Shown in pieces: positions 23,572 to 33,285 of a stretch of 64,000 nucleotides of DNA. Source of the stretch: Trigonopsis variabilis (lineage: Eukaryota; Ascomycota; Trigonopsidomycetes; Trigonopsidales; Trigonopsidaceae). The notes beneath the pieces are model-generated. The model saw only the letters and a list, made by a program, of their open reading frames with translations. It searched no databases and was not told the DNA's origin. Location: assembly GCA_003707065.3 (NCBI GenBank), contig PPXM03000005.1, positions 662,501-726,500 on the forward strand. The letters are read 5' to 3'. Position numbers and translations under genes: made by a program. The first letter of the stretch is position 1, and each line of letters begins with the position of its first letter.

Positions 23572-24228
23572 TTAACGATAAGGAGCATCCGCATCCAGAC
23601 AATATTGTAGTTCTTGTTCCCATTTATCACCATTTGCCAATAACTTTTCTTTATTGTAGAGAAGCTCTTCTCGGTGTTCGGCCGCGTATTCGACATTAGG
23701 GGTTTCAACAATAGCGTCCACTGGACACGATTCTTGACAAAGCCCGCAGTAGATACATTTGGTCATGTCGATATCGTACTTTGTCGTCCGTCGACTGCCG
23801 TCGACTCGTTCCTCAGCATCAATAGTGATGGCTTGAGCAGGGCAGATGGCCTCGCAAAGTTTACATGCAATGCAGCGTTCTTCTCCGCTGGGATAGCGGC
23901 GGAGAGCATGCTCACCTCGGAACCGAGGAGAAATGGGACCTTTTTCGAACGGGAAGTAGATGGTGTAAGGGCTCTTGAAATACTGCTCCAAACAGACGTA
24001 CATGCCTCTGAACATTTCGGTCAACAAGAACAATCGACCTGCTTTATCGAGAGCGCTTTCTTTGGACTGATCCCAGGTGAGATCAATAGGGAGACGAAAA
24101 CCTTTAGGACGGGTAGCAGGGGAGGAAAGGAGGCGAGGGGTAGTAGATAAAGATCTCAACTGCCATGACATGGCATTCCTAAGAGCCGGGTTTCTTCCAA
24201 CCGTCCGTAAGACCATTTGAGAGTTCAT
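23572..24228 (-). CDS. NDUFS8: Complex I subunit NDUFS8 (TYKY, 23 kDa) with two [4Fe-4S] clusters
   Basis: This peripheral-arm subunit carries clusters N6a and N6b on the electron path from NADH to ubiquinone. The single exon gives 218 residues. A mitochondrial presequence of about 35 residues (arginine- and serine-rich, ending near STTPRLLSS) precedes the mature protein. Two ferredoxin motifs of the form CxxCxxCxxxCP are intact: [12 protein letters not shown] at 119-130 and [12 protein letters not shown] at 158-169. The region between the presequence and the clusters ([20 protein letters not shown]-like) is conserved as well. Its start faces the start of ACP1, another complex I subunit, across 141 bp. 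Confidence 0.97.
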   Translation of the reverse strand: MNSQMVLRTVGRNPALRNAMSWQLRSLSTTPRLLSSPATRPKGFRLPIDLTWDQSKESALDKAGRLFLLTEMFRGMYVCLEQYFKSPYTIYFPFEKGPISPRFRGEHALRRYPSGEERCIACKLCEAICPAQAITIDAEERVDGSRRTTKYDIDMTKCIYCGLCQESCPVDAIVETPNVEYAAEHREELLYNKEKLLANGDKWEQELQYCLDADAPYR

Positions 24229-24369
24229 CCTGGTCGAGGCTTCAAGTTACGTTGGCCGTAAGCAATTGGTCGGCTATGATTGGTCTTGCCAGCCGTTGAC
24301 ATGACAACGGCAGACACCTTGATTGGTCAATACTTTTTGCCATCCTGACTCTTTATCCATCTCGAGACC
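24229..24369. promoter_or_regulatory. Bidirectional promoter shared by NDUFS8 and ACP1
   Basis: Only 141 bp separate the start codons of two divergent complex I genes. The segment contains two close ATTGGT/TTGGTC-type boxes (inverted CCAAT, near 24266-24286 and 24322-24327), candidate sites for the HAP/NF-Y complex that activates respiratory genes in fungi. The CCAAT reading is direct from sequence; the regulatory role is inference. Confidence 0.5.
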
Positions 24370-24873
24370 ATGTTTGGACAATCTTTACGACTTGTTGCTC
24401 GTCAATTCACCGCTCGTCGTCTCCTGGCTGCTCCCAGAGTCGCCCGTCTTTCTTCGGTGGCTTTGAATGGCTCGCGGATGTTGACCCCTCAGTTGCCCCG
24501 ATCCATCCGCTTCTACTCGTCTGGCTCGTCATTATCCAAGGATGAGGTGGAAACCAGAATTCTCGATGTTTTGAAATCGTTCGATAAAGTGAGTAGTTTT
24601 TGTTTGACTGGTCAAGGCTAACGCTCGTCTAGCTTTCGGACTCAAATCTTTCCAAACTTACTCCTACTGCCAATTTTTCTGCCGACCTTGGTCTTGACTC
24701 GCTCGATATCGTCGAAGTCTTAATGGCCATTGAAGAAGAATTCAGTATTGAGATCCCTGAGTAAGTGATTGCTTTTATTGGCTCTACTAACGTTCCCTAG
24801 CAAGGAAGCTGATGAAATCCGGTCAGTCAATCAAGCCATTGACTACATTTTGGCTCAACCTGATGCTGTCTAA
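24370..24873 (+). CDS. ACP1: Mitochondrial acyl carrier protein (NDUFAB1)
   Basis: ACP1 carries acyl chains on a phosphopantetheine arm for mitochondrial fatty acid and lipoate synthesis. It is also a bound subunit of complex I and of LYR-protein assemblies. The exons are 24370-24588, 24633-24760 and 24801-24873, with introns of 44 and 40 nt, giving 139 residues. About 55 residues of presequence (Arg-rich) come first. The phosphopantetheine site is the Ser in [20 protein letters not shown], right after the TANFSA lead-in, and is intact. The C-terminal helix ends [11 protein letters not shown]. Its partner proteins include NDUFB9, an LYR protein also in this window, and lipoate made through ACP1 is used by KGD2 at 49.4 kb. 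Confidence 0.96.
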
Positions 24874-25836
24874 AGATCTTGGTGTACATATTAGCACTTG
24901 ATTGTGATGTTTATTTGGGGTAGCTGCACTTGGTCTCGGCGAACGTTGGTTATTTATTCTATTCCACTGATTTGCCTATTCGAACTATCATGATGGACGG
25001 CCATGATCAAACACACGGTGAATCACGATTAGAACCACTCTGTCGAGACCCATATTGTCATCACTGCTTTACTATTCACCACTTGCCTACCACCATCAGT
25101 TCACCGACTAGACGCCTTGTCTATAATACGCTCCTCTTTGGTACCCCAACTACTCTTATATCCCATCAATGCTCTCTTTAAAACCGATTCTACTCATATT
25201 CACCCATCCAAGCGACCTCTAACGTCGACCAACCCTATCAAGATCCTCTCTACTCTCCTCATATCTATACTGTCCCACAATGCGAAATATCTCTCGTAAG
25301 TAAAACATGCAAACTGTCCTAGCGGAACGAAGTATCACAGCCTCACCAAGGTCATTCCTGATCTCGCGACTCAGCCTACCTCTACGCTCTCCATCAGGAC
25401 CTCCATTCAACATAAAATTCTTCAGAAACGCTTTCCAAATCATCCATCGAGGCCAACGTTGATCTACTTTATCCTTTGTCTTGGATCTGCTGAGGAACCC
25501 CCTTGGTTGCCGTTGTCCTAGTATCTTCACGCACATCACCCTCGGTTTCTCTCTCCAGGCAAGCGACCGTTTCCTTACCACTTGGTCATTATCGATAAAC
25601 CGGTTCGGAGGGTTGATTTTCTTGGATCTTGGGTCTTTGTCTTTTATTCTTGCCGCTTAGTTTAATCTCTTGGGCCAAGAGTTTTGCGGTTTCTTTAAGC
25701 CCAGCTCCCGCCGGTGTTTCACAAGGAGGAATCTACAGTCTTCATCTAGCAGAAGACAGATTGCTGTCGAATAGAGGATAGCTTAATACGTTGGGAATCT
25801 AGCTTTCTCGACCGATTGATATAAAACAAAGGCTTA
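24874..25836. other. Long ACP1-VPS74 intergenic region with a weak minus-strand coding signal
   Basis: These 963 bp contain no gene I can name. On the minus strand, a stretch at about 25593-25728 follows an intron-like acceptor (GACTGTAG) and stays open for about 44 codons with protein-like composition (ETPAGAGLKETAKLLAQEIK, then Lys/Arg-rich). It could be a last exon, but I could not find convincing upstream exons. An adjacent 120-codon frame (25219-25581) is Arg-rich and doubtful. The rest is pyrimidine-rich on the plus strand. Confidence 0.45.
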
Positions 25837-26889
25837 ATGTCATCCGGACTCCAGCGTCGAAGGAGGAATGTGTCTGAGCCGGCGACGGACCAAGGAAGGT
25901 CGTCGTCGGAAGGTCGAGGTCAGAATGGAGCATATATAGAATCAGAAACCGGTCATCGGATAGCTTATGATCCTCGAGACATTGAGCAGCGGACGACTGT
26001 TGCCAAACAACCGTTGTTGACGCTGATGGAACAAGTGCTGCTCTTGGGTCTTAAAGATCAACAGGGCTATCTGAGTTTCTGGAATGACTCGATCTCTTAT
26101 GCTTTACGAGGATGTATCTTGATGGAGTTGGCGTTTCGAAAACGGATTGGGATTGTCAAGGATGCCGGGAGACGCAAGTTGGCGCTTGCCGATCGCCCCA
26201 TTGAATGTGTGGATGATAAACTGACAGGTGAAGTGCTACTGGATGAAACATTGAAGATGATCAAGACTGGCGAGCAGATGAGCGTTGCTACTTGGATCGA
26301 CCTGCTCAGCGGAGAGACGTGGAACCTTATGAAGATTGGCTTCCAGCTCAAACAAGTCCGCGAGCGCCTGGCTAAAGGCCTGGTCGACAAAGGCATCCTC
26401 CGCACCGAGAAGCGCAACTTCCTCCTCTTCGACATGGCCACTCATCCCGTCGTCGACACATCGGCCAAAGACGAAATCAAAAATACCGTCTTGGCCGTCC
26501 TCACCGCCCGCACAGTGTCCCTGCCTGCATCAAAGTACTCTCCCGAGGGCATGTCCTTCCGCTATCTTCGCGCAGTCTGCTTGGTCTGTGCCGCTTACGC
26601 CGCCAACGTGCTAGAGAATGTCCTCATCACCGCTCTAGGGCCTTTCTCGTCCGATAGTGCCTTCAATAAAGTCGACGAACTCCTCAACCAGTATTCCCAG
26701 TGGCCCTTTGCTTCGTCCGCCGCTGCTGCTGCTGCAACGGCTGCTGTCGGCGGCCAGTACACCCCGATCGCAACCAACCTCAGCCAGGAAATCCAGGCCG
26801 AGGTTGAAAACAACCCCGACATGGAGTCACAAGTCGAAGTCATTGCTGCCGTCCTTAATGTCTTCACGCGACTCGACTCGTTACTGTAG
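25837..26889 (+). CDS. VPS74: Golgi PI4P-binding protein VPS74 (GOLPH3 family)
   Basis: VPS74 binds phosphatidylinositol 4-phosphate and COPI and keeps glycosyltransferases in the Golgi. The single exon gives 350 residues. The N-terminus has an arginine cluster (LQRRRRN), which in this family contacts COPI and membrane, followed by a disordered stretch. The GPP34 domain runs from about residue 62 to the end: LTLMEQVLLLGLKDQQGYLSFW, then the SYALRGCILMELAFRKRI helix, then DRPIECVDDKLTGEVLLDETL and LSGETWNLMKIGFQLKQVRERL (each quoted in short pieces of the family pattern). A run of alanines near residue 293 is a local low-complexity insertion. It converges on UBP2. Confidence 0.95.
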   Translation: MSSGLQRRRRNVSEPATDQGRSSSEGRGQNGAYIESETGHRIAYDPRDIEQRTTVAKQPLLTLMEQVLLLGLKDQQGYLSFWNDSISYALRGCILMELAFRKRIGIVKDAGRRKLALADRPIECVDDKLTGEVLLDETLKMIKTGEQMSVATWIDLLSGETWNLMKIGFQLKQVRERLAKGLVDKGILRTEKRNFLLFDMATHPVVDTSAKDEIKNTVLAVLTARTVSLPASKYSPEGMSFRYLRAVCLVCAAYAANVLENVLITALGPFSSDSAFNKVDELLNQYSQWPFASSAAAAAATAAVGGQYTPIATNLSQEIQAEVENNPDMESQVEVIAAVLNVFTRLDSLL

Positions 26890-27035
26890 TTATCTTGTAG
26901 ATGTTTGCATTAAGACCCCGTCGTGGCAGAACTTCACTCGTGTGAACTCCTCTAGGCTCGTAGAAAGTCAGTGTCCGACTGACTGCTAAAGACATCTGGT
27001 AAATATGTCAAAATGACATCGAAGATCTTGTCTAA

Positions 27036-30000
27036 CTATACATTTCCCTCTCCTTCGTCCATCTTGGTATCTCCATCTTGACCTGCTTGTTCACATTCCA
27101 CCAAGACCTCGTTCTCTTCAAGCTTCCGACACACCGCCTCGGTCAACTCTTCGACCTCGTCCTCCTTGACGTAGGTCAACATGTACGGCGTAGCCGTGTT
27201 GTCCTTATCGAAGTTGAACACCTCGTCAGCTTGCGCCTTGGTCACATATTGGTCATTATATTTGCGCCAAATGCCCTCGTTGAAGTCAAAAATGTAGATC
27301 CAGTAATGGCCATATGTCGCTTCACCCCGGTGAATAAAGACACTGTGAAGTCGATAGCCGTGCTTACGGATCCCTTGGAATTCATGCTTGATCGATCTCT
27401 CCAGCTCTCTGATCTCTGTTTCCAAAACCTCCACCTCCTCTGATAACTTGCGCGCATACTTCTCAAGCCCTTCGATCAACGACTCTTCCACGTCAACCTC
27501 TCCATCTTGCTCTCCTATGATCATCAGCCATTCCTTTGCGTCGTCAAACGTGGCAGCTAACGTAGCCGACGCATCCGACGTCGATAGCTGCTTTAATCTC
27601 TGCTGCTTTTCTTTTTTCTCTAGCCGCCATTTCCATAACTTCTCTCGTTTCTGCCGAATGCCTTCATCGTCGGTCTCCAAGTAAGGATCTAGGTATACAG
27701 TCTCGTGAAATATAATGGGCTGAATGTTTTTAAACACCTGTCCAGTGGCACGGTCGAACTGGACTCGCTGGATCTGGATCTGTAGAACAGGAGGCAGAGT
27801 CGACACGGTCACAAACCGCCTGGCTTCACCCCCATCAATGGTTACCGTGTCTGGATCAAAGTATGCGTCCAGAGCATCATAAATATCCCGTGGCTCCTTG
27901 TCAACATCAATGATCAAGTGGGTAAACCGCTCTTCCTTGTATCTCTGAGAATTAGCCGCCCCTCCAACGTCCAACGTCTGGAGCGTCCTTCCATAGAAAA
28001 TCCTCTTCACTTCGTCAATCTGCTCTCCTTCTTTATCTATCCGTTCAGGTTTCAAAGCGGCCTCCACCTGAAAAAGGACATTTCCAATACACTCCGTCAC
28101 GTCCTGCTGATTCGACGTCCATGCTTCTGCTTGGGAGACCAGAAATTTCCTTATATCGCTCTGGCTTTCTTGATCGTTCAAGTTCTCTCGAGCTGCGAGC
28201 TCCTCTTGAGGATTAACCAAGGCTAAGTAGACCAGTACTCGTTCTGGTTCAACATCCCGTTGGCTGGTATAGACCATTTGGCGGAATAGTTTAGCCAGAT
28301 GTTCGCAGAAATCTTGGCCTCTTTCGATTTCCCAGGAAGAAATAGCTCTCGCGCCTACTCTCTTTTCTCCAAAGTGGTCAGGGTCTTCTTTCCGGTCGCA
28401 CGAAGGATAGTCAAGAATCAGGTTTCTGAAAGGCTTGACAGCAAAATAAAATTGCAGCAGAGAGTTCAGATAACATGTGTTGCCAATATTCTGCAGTCCC
28501 ACGGGCCATTTGAGCGTTTCTTTTCGACTGGCCACATATTCGGAAGACCCTGTGGAGAGAAAATTCTTGAGCATTCCGCTATCACGGTCCCATGCAACAG
28601 TTTTTAATGCTGCTCGCAACCTTAAAGTCTCCTGGGGGGAATCCCCAGCTCGGATTTGGAAGATCATCAGAATATTATCGTCATCCATGGTTGGAGCCAC
28701 TCCTAGAGTGGCACACGCTTCAGCGACGTCCATCGTTATTGGAGGCCAGACTTCAGTTTCGACAAAGTTGAGCAGCAGGGATGAATTGCGAGCTATCGCT
28801 ATGAGGGTGAGAGCACGTTTATGTAGTTCGACTTCTTGAGGGTTATACCCAAGCAAGACGTCATAAAGAGATATCAGAGAATCATCATCACTGGTTGGAG
28901 CACCAGATAAAACTTGATAGCAAGCCTCCAAATTAGTAGGATCGAGGGATAGAAAAGTAGACAACATCGAGCTCTCACGCTGACGGGCAATGACGTCGAG
29001 AGCACGTTTCAGTTCAGACTCTGGTACCATATTTAATAGGCGGTCGTTAAATCTCGACAGAAGCTCGTTATCCGAAAGATCTGAGGCATCAGGGCCAAAT
29101 ACTTCATAGGCTGAGTCTATCTCTTGACTGGCCAGCACACCAAGAGACTGTAGTTCAGCAACTTTATACAGGAGACTTTCGCTCTGACGATCTTGTGCGA
29201 TATTAGCCAAAGCTTGAAGTAAAAGAGGGCCAAGAGGAGGAGCTAACTTGGATTGTTTTTCAAAAGCGGTAACTAATAATCCATCTGAGAAGTCACAACG
29301 AACACCAAGAATAACGTAGTTCCAAAACAGGTCCGACTTGGGATCAATGCCGGAAGAAACATGGATTTTTGGGTAATTAGCCGCCTGAGCGAGGGTCAAT
29401 AATTTGTGATCAAGAGAAATCAAATTCAACGGCTCATTCTGTAATAAAGGATTGCCATAAGGAGCGTCAGAACGGAGCAGGAGGAGAAGTTCGGAGGCGC
29501 CCCATTCAAACAGTCGACGATTTTCAAGTTGAGTTAGATCAGGAGGGTAATAGACCTGCTCTTTCTCATCGAAGACGAAGTTGAAATGATCTAAAATGCT
29601 AGAAGATAAACGAATATTCAAAGAAGCTGAGTTTTTTCGGATATATCGTTGAGGTGCATCTGAGGGAAGAGTCAATGGTCCAATCAACAGTCGATAGAAC
29701 GCTTGCATACATTCACCTGGAGTTTGAGGAGGCATTGTAGGACCGAGATGACTAAACGTTTTATATCGCTGGCGAACGCTTTCCACAGAAAACTCATCCA
29801 ACAATGACGACGTTATCAGTGGAGGGAAGTAAGCGATTTCAACCGATAAAGAGGACTCTGGATCCTTAAAATTAAAATACTGGTCATTCTCTGAAGAAAT
29901 CAGTTGGAAAAAAGACAGGTTCAAAGGAGAACAAGGGATGACCAACTCTTTATTAGATGGCCCTTGCCAACTTATCCGAACTCTGACATGCCATCTAGAA

Positions 30001-30299
30001 TTGAGACAAATTCCTTCAACTATATAACAACATGTATCAGGAGGACTTTCGGGAAACCCATACTCATCGCTTAATCCATAGTAATAATCTCGGTCCCCAC
30101 TAGGCCGCGGCGTAGAGCCGTCTAAAGGTCTACAGAAGATGTAGTCTGCTTTAAACCAGTCTTGCGTTATATCATTAATCACCTCTGTCTGCTTCAACGA
30201 CGGCGGGTTCTTTCTCGCCAGCAACCCATAGCCATGAGGTATATAGTGGACGATATCTTCAGCCAACCGAGGAAAGGATCGTCCTGAACTCGCGCTCAT
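27036..30299 (-). CDS. UBP2: Ubiquitin-specific protease UBP2
   Basis: UBP2 is a large cysteine deubiquitinase; in yeast it works with Rsp5 and trims Lys63-linked chains. The single exon gives 1087 residues. The long N-terminal half has the UBP2-type repeats, including the segment SEDPxx-like loops of the form 'Y-x-V-L-x-G-A-P-T-x-D-D-D' repeated at least three times (YQVLSGAPTSDDDSL, ATLGVAPTMDDDNIL, YEVFGPDASDLSDNELL). The catalytic Cys box is LQNIGNTCYLNSLLQFYF near residue 605. The His box EATYGHYWIYIFDF is near residue 1000 and is followed by WRKYNDQYVT. A coiled coil precedes the His box. The C-terminus is acidic. BSD2, an Rsp5 adaptor, lies 10 kb away, so two parts of that ubiquitin pathway are in the window. 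Confidence 0.92.
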   Translation of the reverse strand: MSASSGRSFPRLAEDIVHYIPHGYGLLARKNPPSLKQTEVINDITQDWFKADYIFCRPLDGSTPRPSGDRDYYYGLSDEYGFPESPPDTCCYIVEGICLNSRWHVRVRISWQGPSNKELVIPCSPLNLSFFQLISSENDQYFNFKDPESSLSVEIAYFPPLITSSLLDEFSVESVRQRYKTFSHLGPTMPPQTPGECMQAFYRLLIGPLTLPSDAPQRYIRKNSASLNIRLSSSILDHFNFVFDEKEQVYYPPDLTQLENRRLFEWGASELLLLLRSDAPYGNPLLQNEPLNLISLDHKLLTLAQAANYPKIHVSSGIDPKSDLFWNYVILGVRCDFSDGLLVTAFEKQSKLAPPLGPLLLQALANIAQDRQSESLLYKVAELQSLGVLASQEIDSAYEVFGPDASDLSDNELLSRFNDRLLNMVPESELKRALDVIARQRESSMLSTFLSLDPTNLEACYQVLSGAPTSDDDSLISLYDVLLGYNPQEVELHKRALTLIAIARNSSLLLNFVETEVWPPITMDVAEACATLGVAPTMDDDNILMIFQIRAGDSPQETLRLRAALKTVAWDRDSGMLKNFLSTGSSEYVASRKETLKWPVGLQNIGNTCYLNSLLQFYFAVKPFRNLILDYPSCDRKEDPDHFGEKRVGARAISSWEIERGQDFCEHLAKLFRQMVYTSQRDVEPERVLVYLALVNPQEELAARENLNDQESQSDIRKFLVSQAEAWTSNQQDVTECIGNVLFQVEAALKPERIDKEGEQIDEVKRIFYGRTLQTLDVGGAANSQRYKEERFTHLIIDVDKEPRDIYDALDAYFDPDTVTIDGGEARRFVTVSTLPPVLQIQIQRVQFDRATGQVFKNIQPIIFHETVYLDPYLETDDEGIRQKREKLWKWRLEKKEKQQRLKQLSTSDASATLAATFDDAKEWLMIIGEQDGEVDVEESLIEGLEKYARKLSEEVEVLETEIRELERSIKHEFQGIRKHGYRLHSVFIHRGEATYGHYWIYIFDFNEGIWRKYNDQYVTKAQADEVFNFDKDNTATPYMLTYVKEDEVEELTEAVCRKLEENEVLVECEQAGQDGDTKMDEGEGNV

Positions 30300-30882
30300 A
30301 ACTTATCTGTACTTCTTGCTTATAAGATAGTTACTCGAGGCTCTGCTATCTTCAGTCCTCTTCTTTTGGTTTCTCTGCCTTGGGTGAGCTGTTCAAGCTG
30401 TGCCGTCTAGTGAGCGCTACTCCCCGCGCGTCCCCCATCGTCATCGACCTTGAGCCAAGATCAGGGCCGGAAGAAGGGGCTCCGAACAATATATATAACA
30501 CAGTTCAGGTCTCCTCAATTGAAGATTTACCTGGTCATGTAATTCTTTGACTCAGTTTAACTCTACGCAAGGGAAGTACTACATTGAAGCTACCCTGAGC
30601 ATCACCAGGGCCTTTGTGTCTCTCGCGAGATGCCTCCCAGTTGTTGCCGTAACAGTACAAGCACGAGAGTAAAGGGTCGATAAGATCCATCTGTAATTGA
30701 GCGCTTGTCTTGCAGAGCAACCTGTTGGACAGGAAGCAAAAAGCAAGGGGGCCCATACTGGACCGCGGTAGCAACGGTGACCCGGTAGAGAGAGTGGTTG
30801 GGAGAAGGGCCTTAGCAACGGCGTACCCAGCCAATAAGGCATCGTCAATTTTCCTCTTAGCAAACGCTCGCTCACTTGGATC
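30300..30882. other. UBP2-NDUFA11 intergenic region of unusual composition
   Basis: These 583 bp separate two divergent genes. The half next to NDUFA11 (about 30535-30880) is richer in G and C than other gaps here. It stays open in three frames: minus 30535-30894, minus 30579-30884 and plus 30710-30949. None of the predicted peptides resembles a protein family I know. It may be foreign or organellar DNA, or simply a stop-poor promoter. Confidence 0.4.
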
Positions 30883-31846
30883 ATGGCGGAGCACGAGGTT
30901 AAGCTACCAGAACCTTACATTCATAAGCAAGCTCCTTATGAACCTATAGATACGATTTCCGAGACTGTCAAATATACCGGGGCGTCTCTTGCGATTGCTG
31001 CTGCCTATGCTTCGCTCTTCCATTCATGGCGACCTCAAACTTCAGGCCCAATGGGCGTCTTCAAGACTCAGGGAAAGCTTTTCTTTTACGTTCCTGCTGT
31101 TAGTGCTACTTATGTGTTTGTTAGCAACTCCTTGGCCAATCTAAGAGAGAAAAATGACGCTTGGAATGATGCTTGGGGTTCCGCTCTTGCTGGTGCCTTT
31201 CTTGGTTTTAAAAGTAAGTGATCTTTTTTACCGATCAATCCTGCCATTGGTGGTTGTAGGATGCATTATTTATAGTGCTCTTGATCTCTTTTTGCTCGTG
31301 ATATAGATGACAAGCCAGCCTTTGGAGGTTGGTAGGCTGTCTATCCGCATTTTCTATACTCTTTATAGCTTCTTATGTTTTTGTTTGATCCACTTTTTTA
31401 TCTCTTTATGATCTTCTTGGCCCACTCGTGTGAGTCTTGGGCTAGGCTTAGATATAGTCTTTAAGGCTCGTGATAGGATCTAGTTTCTGATATATGGTCA
31501 TTATATACATCATGGTATAGACTAAAACGATGTCTTTGAGGGCCTGTCTGCAGCTGCGACAATTTCAAGGAAGATTGACGGGATCGATCTCTTGTTCATC
31601 TGCTAACGTTTAGCTCGAACCCTTCATGGAGTTCTTGGATATGGTTTGGCCTTAGGAGTTGCAGGTGGTTTTGTCAGCTGGCTTGGTAAAGATCCTCGTG
31701 GCTTCGAATCAGATAGCTTGGAATATCAACCCGATAGCACAGATACGAACTACTCAAAATCCTCCTTCTGGCAAGTCACTTATCGCCAACCCTTGTCTCA
31801 GGTCGTTTCGGATCTTGGTGAAGGGCGAGGAATTCTTCGTCCATAG
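30883..31846 (+). CDS. NDUFA11: Complex I membrane-arm subunit NDUFA11 (Tim17-like fold)
   Basis: NDUFA11 is a four-helix accessory subunit that stabilises the membrane arm and contacts complex III in supercomplexes. Exon 1 is 30883-31213, the intron is 31214-31613 (400 nt), and exon 2 is 31614-31846, giving 187 residues. Exon 1 encodes an N-terminal tail, two hydrophobic segments and the conserved ANLREKNDAWNDAWGSALAG motif. Exon 2 continues with TRTLHGVLGYGLALGVAGG and ends in the family's QPLSQVVSDLGEGRGILRP-type tail. The intron is ten times the local norm and contains a second possible acceptor at 31306; using it would give a short alternative end NDKPAFGGW. The next gene starts only 32 bp after the stop. 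Confidence 0.88.
31307..31335 (+). other. Candidate alternative terminal exon of NDUFA11
   Basis: Within the 400-nt intron, splicing of exon 1 to an acceptor at GTGATATAG (31306) gives a phase-correct nine-codon ending, NDKPAFGGW, and a stop at 31333-31335. A first 93-nt intron would be removed, or a 46-nt plus a 32-nt intron around a small exon. The product would lack the last two helices of NDUFA11. Existence depends on transcripts; sequence alone cannot settle it. Confidence 0.3.
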
Positions 31847-31878
31847 TCGTTGTAACTTATCAATATACACCTCTTGTC

Positions 31879-33164
31879 ATGTCCAGCCATGACCGTAGCT
31901 CATCTTTCTATGCCGAATTCTTGGCTGACCGCTCCAGTAAGCTGAGGATTTCCCTCTGATTTCTTGTCTAGGTGCTAACCGGCAGAAATAGATCAGGCCT
32001 TGCTCGATCTCCAGACCGCTGACCCCACTGCCAGGGAAGCCCTCATTAATCAGACATTGAAGGCTCTGTCCGATCTGGCAGCTAAAGTCAGGTCTCATCC
32101 GGATCTTCCAGCAAGAGATCAGGCTCTATATGCTCAAGTATGGAGGAATCAGTCGCTGTCGAGCTAATCTTTAGACCCTCCGCCAGCTCTCATCTTCTCT
32201 CGATAGCCACCGTCACCTTGAGACGTCTTTCAGATTTTCTAGCCGGAAGATTGTGCCAAATAACGCTTGTGAACGAGTCCCAGAAACTTCATCGAACGTC
32301 CAGGAGCAGTATGACTCGGTGAAAACGGCTGAACCTGCTCCCGATCAACAGATCTCAGATATCAGCGGAGAGGAACCTTTCATGGCCAATGCTACGCCTA
32401 CTTTTACATTATCTTCCTCAAGTGGCTCAAATATTAGCCTACGAAGCCACTACTCTCCCCCTGCTGGACCAAGCTTGGCGCCGGTATCTCCAAGGCTCGC
32501 CATATCTCCTCTAGAGCCGACCGCCTTACTTTGCTCTCATCCAGCTACAGATACAAATGCACCGCTGTCTAACCACCTACTAGAAATTCCCTCAGTTGGT
32601 TCGACAGAGTTCTTGATTGAACGTCGTGACCATGATTCTCTCAATATTGGACCCATAGATCAACCAATTTCTGGAATGTCTATAAAAGAACTTGATTCAT
32701 GCGCGGTTGTCGTTTCATCTGCATCCCCGGTGCCCCGAGTCTCGGTCGAGGGGGTGACCAACTCGATTATATGGCTGCAATTGACGGTGTCTGGGCCAAT
32801 TATATTACGAAAAGTAGAAAACACCATAGTGATCGGGGCGTGCCATCAGTTACGGCTGGATCACTCTCATGGGGTCTCGCTAGCTGCAGGGGTCAGTTCA
32901 GATCGAGTGTTAATGGAACATAGTTTTGCAATCAAAATCTCTACGATCCAACAGATCCTTAACCATACTCCAGGGCTCTCGATCAGATCGTTCTATGGGG
33001 ATACCATTGACTGGAAAGAAGTGGACGATTTCACGAGCCCAGTCGGCTGCAGCGACAACTGGCGACGGTTTAACGATCACGAATGCAGCATTCTTGGTCA
33101 GATGATGCTTAGGGGTAAAATTGAACAACAGGATATCCCGAAGATGCTTGAAAATTTTCATTAA
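31879..33164 (+). CDS. Tubulin-folding cofactor C (TBCC)
   Basis: Cofactor C is the GTPase activator for beta-tubulin in the folding supercomplex. Exon 1 is 31879-31936, intron 31937-31985 (49 nt), exon 2 31986-32137, intron 32138-32174 (37 nt), exon 3 32175-33164, giving 399 residues. The N-terminus has the spectrin-like helical domain (SSFYAEFLADRSKIDQALLDL, then LYAQTLRQLSSSLDSHRHLE, then FRFSSRK; each a separate block). A long Ser/Pro-rich linker follows. The C-terminal beta-helix shows GPIILRKVENTIVIGACHQ followed by LRLDHSHGV and VLMEHSFAIK. The QLRL segment holds the catalytic arginine finger expected in active TBCC. The start lies 32 bp after the NDUFA11 stop, so its promoter must overlap that gene. 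Confidence 0.87.
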
Positions 33165-33285
33165 AATATTTTACATTGGGTGGGTCGATTCATATTGCAT
33201 GGCTTAGAGGTTCCTAAAATAGAGGTTGCGTTTTTCTGTTACTTCTCGTAGCTCAAATAAATGCGCGCAGCTGTGCTTTTATAGA

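Noticed and set aside
25219-25581. 120-codon minus-strand frame
   Set aside because: Arg-rich peptide without an ATG start in a sensible place; no family. Kept only as part of the weak antisense signal nearby.
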